DNA of 64,000 nt, taken from Marchantia polymorpha subsp. ruderalis (Eukaryota; Streptophyta; Marchantiopsida; Marchantiales; Marchantiaceae). The stretch's first letter is position 1. The number at the start of each line of letters is the position of its first letter. The stretch is taken from assembly GCA_037833965.1 (NCBI GenBank), contig AP031351.1:942501-1006500 (forward strand), given 5' to 3'. Position numbers and translations under genes: made by a program. Of the stretch, positions 63,381-64,000 are shown in pieces. Below the pieces are notes generated by a model. That model had not been told where the DNA came from. It ran no database searches and saw nothing but the letters and a program-made list of their open reading frames with translations.

Positions 63381-63611
63381 TTAACCAACGAACGGAATCG
63401 TGGCCACCGTGCCAGACGCTGTAACATCAACGTAGACACGGTCGAGTCGAAGGTCAAGCATACGTGGCTGCCCGGCAGGACCGTAGAGCACAGTCACTCC
63501 TAAAATGTCGTTCGTTATCTGGTCGATGGCTGTAAGATACTCCTGCCCTACCAACTCTGGCCAACCGGGATCCAATCCTGCGCGCGTTCGCTCACAGACA
63601 AGCATGTGCAT
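63381..63611 (-). CDS. Potato inhibitor I family serine protease inhibitor
   Basis: This is a 76-aa protein, close to the usual size of about 70 aa for this family of small subtilisin/chymotrypsin inhibitors (MEROPS I13). Family hallmarks in order are GWPELVG (residues 16-22), an AIDQITND helix, VTVLYGPAGQPRMLDLRLDR containing the exposed binding loop, and the VYVDV...VATIPFVG end. By comparison with eglin c (SPVTLDLRYNRV), the scissile bond is Leu-Asp in QPRML-DLR. P1 Leu suggests chymotrypsin, elastase or subtilisin targets. The conserved Arg residues that brace the loop (LRLDR) are present. There are no disulphide cysteines around the loop; the one Cys is at residue 6. No signal peptide is visible, so a cytosolic location is likely unless an upstream exon exists. 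Such genes are often wound- or pathogen-induced. Confidence 0.88.
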   Translation of the reverse strand: MHMLVCERTRAGLDPGWPELVGQEYLTAIDQITNDILGVTVLYGPAGQPRMLDLRLDRVYVDVTASGTVATIPFVG

Positions 63612-64000
63612 CTTCGTTATTAGATGCTGTCGAAGAAAGTGCTACCATAACGCTTATCAACTCGCTAAACGCAATACATTACATGCCCTGCTCTTAAAAC
63701 AAATTTCACCACATACTGTACCGTCTAAATGTATCGCATGGTACAATGCAGTGACTTGCTGTGTTCATTGCAGTAATCTTATCAGAGGCTGTAATTAAAG
63801 ACGGAATATACAAATATACAAAGTATACACAAGCAAGAGTAGGGTGAGTCTGTGGGCTCCAGTACTGAAGCTGACTTCCAATAAGGAAAACTGTAATTCT
63901 CTGTTGCAGAGTATCTCATTCTTTCTGGAGCTTATGGAATGTACGCATTGATAAGGGAGGTGCTGTATCCCATTTAAGTACAAAGTAAAGAATGTGACCC
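63612..64000. other. Right edge, upstream of the inhibitor gene
   Basis: This is the promoter or 5' UTR side of the minus-strand inhibitor gene. No further coding sequence can be supported. An AG-bordered stretch just upstream of the ATG could be a 5' UTR exon edge. Confidence 0.35.

Overview
This is nuclear DNA of a land plant. It has small, multi-exon genes of plant type, with GT-AG introns, set as moderately GC-balanced islands in very AT-rich, decayed transposon DNA. The clearest genes match plant orthologues exon by exon: COX10, an EMB1441/NEMF-type Rqc2 protein and PEX4. A CHK2/CaMK-like kinase without EF hands, together with an intronless DUF538 gene and a potato-inhibitor-I gene, makes me lean towards a bryophyte or other non-seed plant. 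That last step is inference, not proof.

Layout. 1-2.9 kb: mixed sequence with no gene I can support. 2.95-7.12 kb: decayed Ty1/copia element (copy A, minus strand). 7.13-8.18 kb: a terminal-inverted-repeat DNA element with arms of about 165 bp. 8.46-10.17 kb: decayed hAT transposase (plus strand). 10.95-11.57 kb: cytochrome P450 pseudogene fragment (plus strand). 12.4-13.3 kb: tandem duplications and a gag fragment of the same copia family (copy B). 14.45-14.71 kb: possible LTR. 17.33-20.98 kb: COX10 (minus, 7 exons, 491 aa). 22.6-23.3 kb: remnant of a second copia family with an in-frame 105-bp duplication. 24.35-35.40 kb: NEMF/Rqc2 (minus, 14 exons, 1210 aa). 37.64-41.60 kb: CAMK-group kinase (plus, 11 exons, 467 aa). 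43.96-about 50.0 kb: near full-length decayed copia element (copy C, minus). 54.2-55.56 kb: PEX4 ubiquitin-conjugating enzyme (plus). 57.91-58.41 kb: DUF538 protein (plus, intronless). 61.08-61.51 kb: six-copy 73-bp tandem array with an internal hairpin. 63.38-63.61 kb: potato-type-I serine protease inhibitor (minus).

The genes are independent eukaryotic units, not an operon. Their roles are cytochrome oxidase haem synthesis (COX10), ribosome-associated quality control (NEMF), peroxisomal receptor recycling (PEX4), a signalling kinase, a DUF538 protein and a defence-type inhibitor. All exon sums for COX10, NEMF, the kinase and PEX4 are divisible by three, which supports the splice models. I found no wholly new multi-gene system. 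The most unusual items are the long-TIR element with a nested hairpin, the hAT/P450 neighbourhood, a near-perfect 30-bp foldback behind the kinase, the hairpin minisatellite, and in-frame alternative splice donors in COX10 and NEMF.
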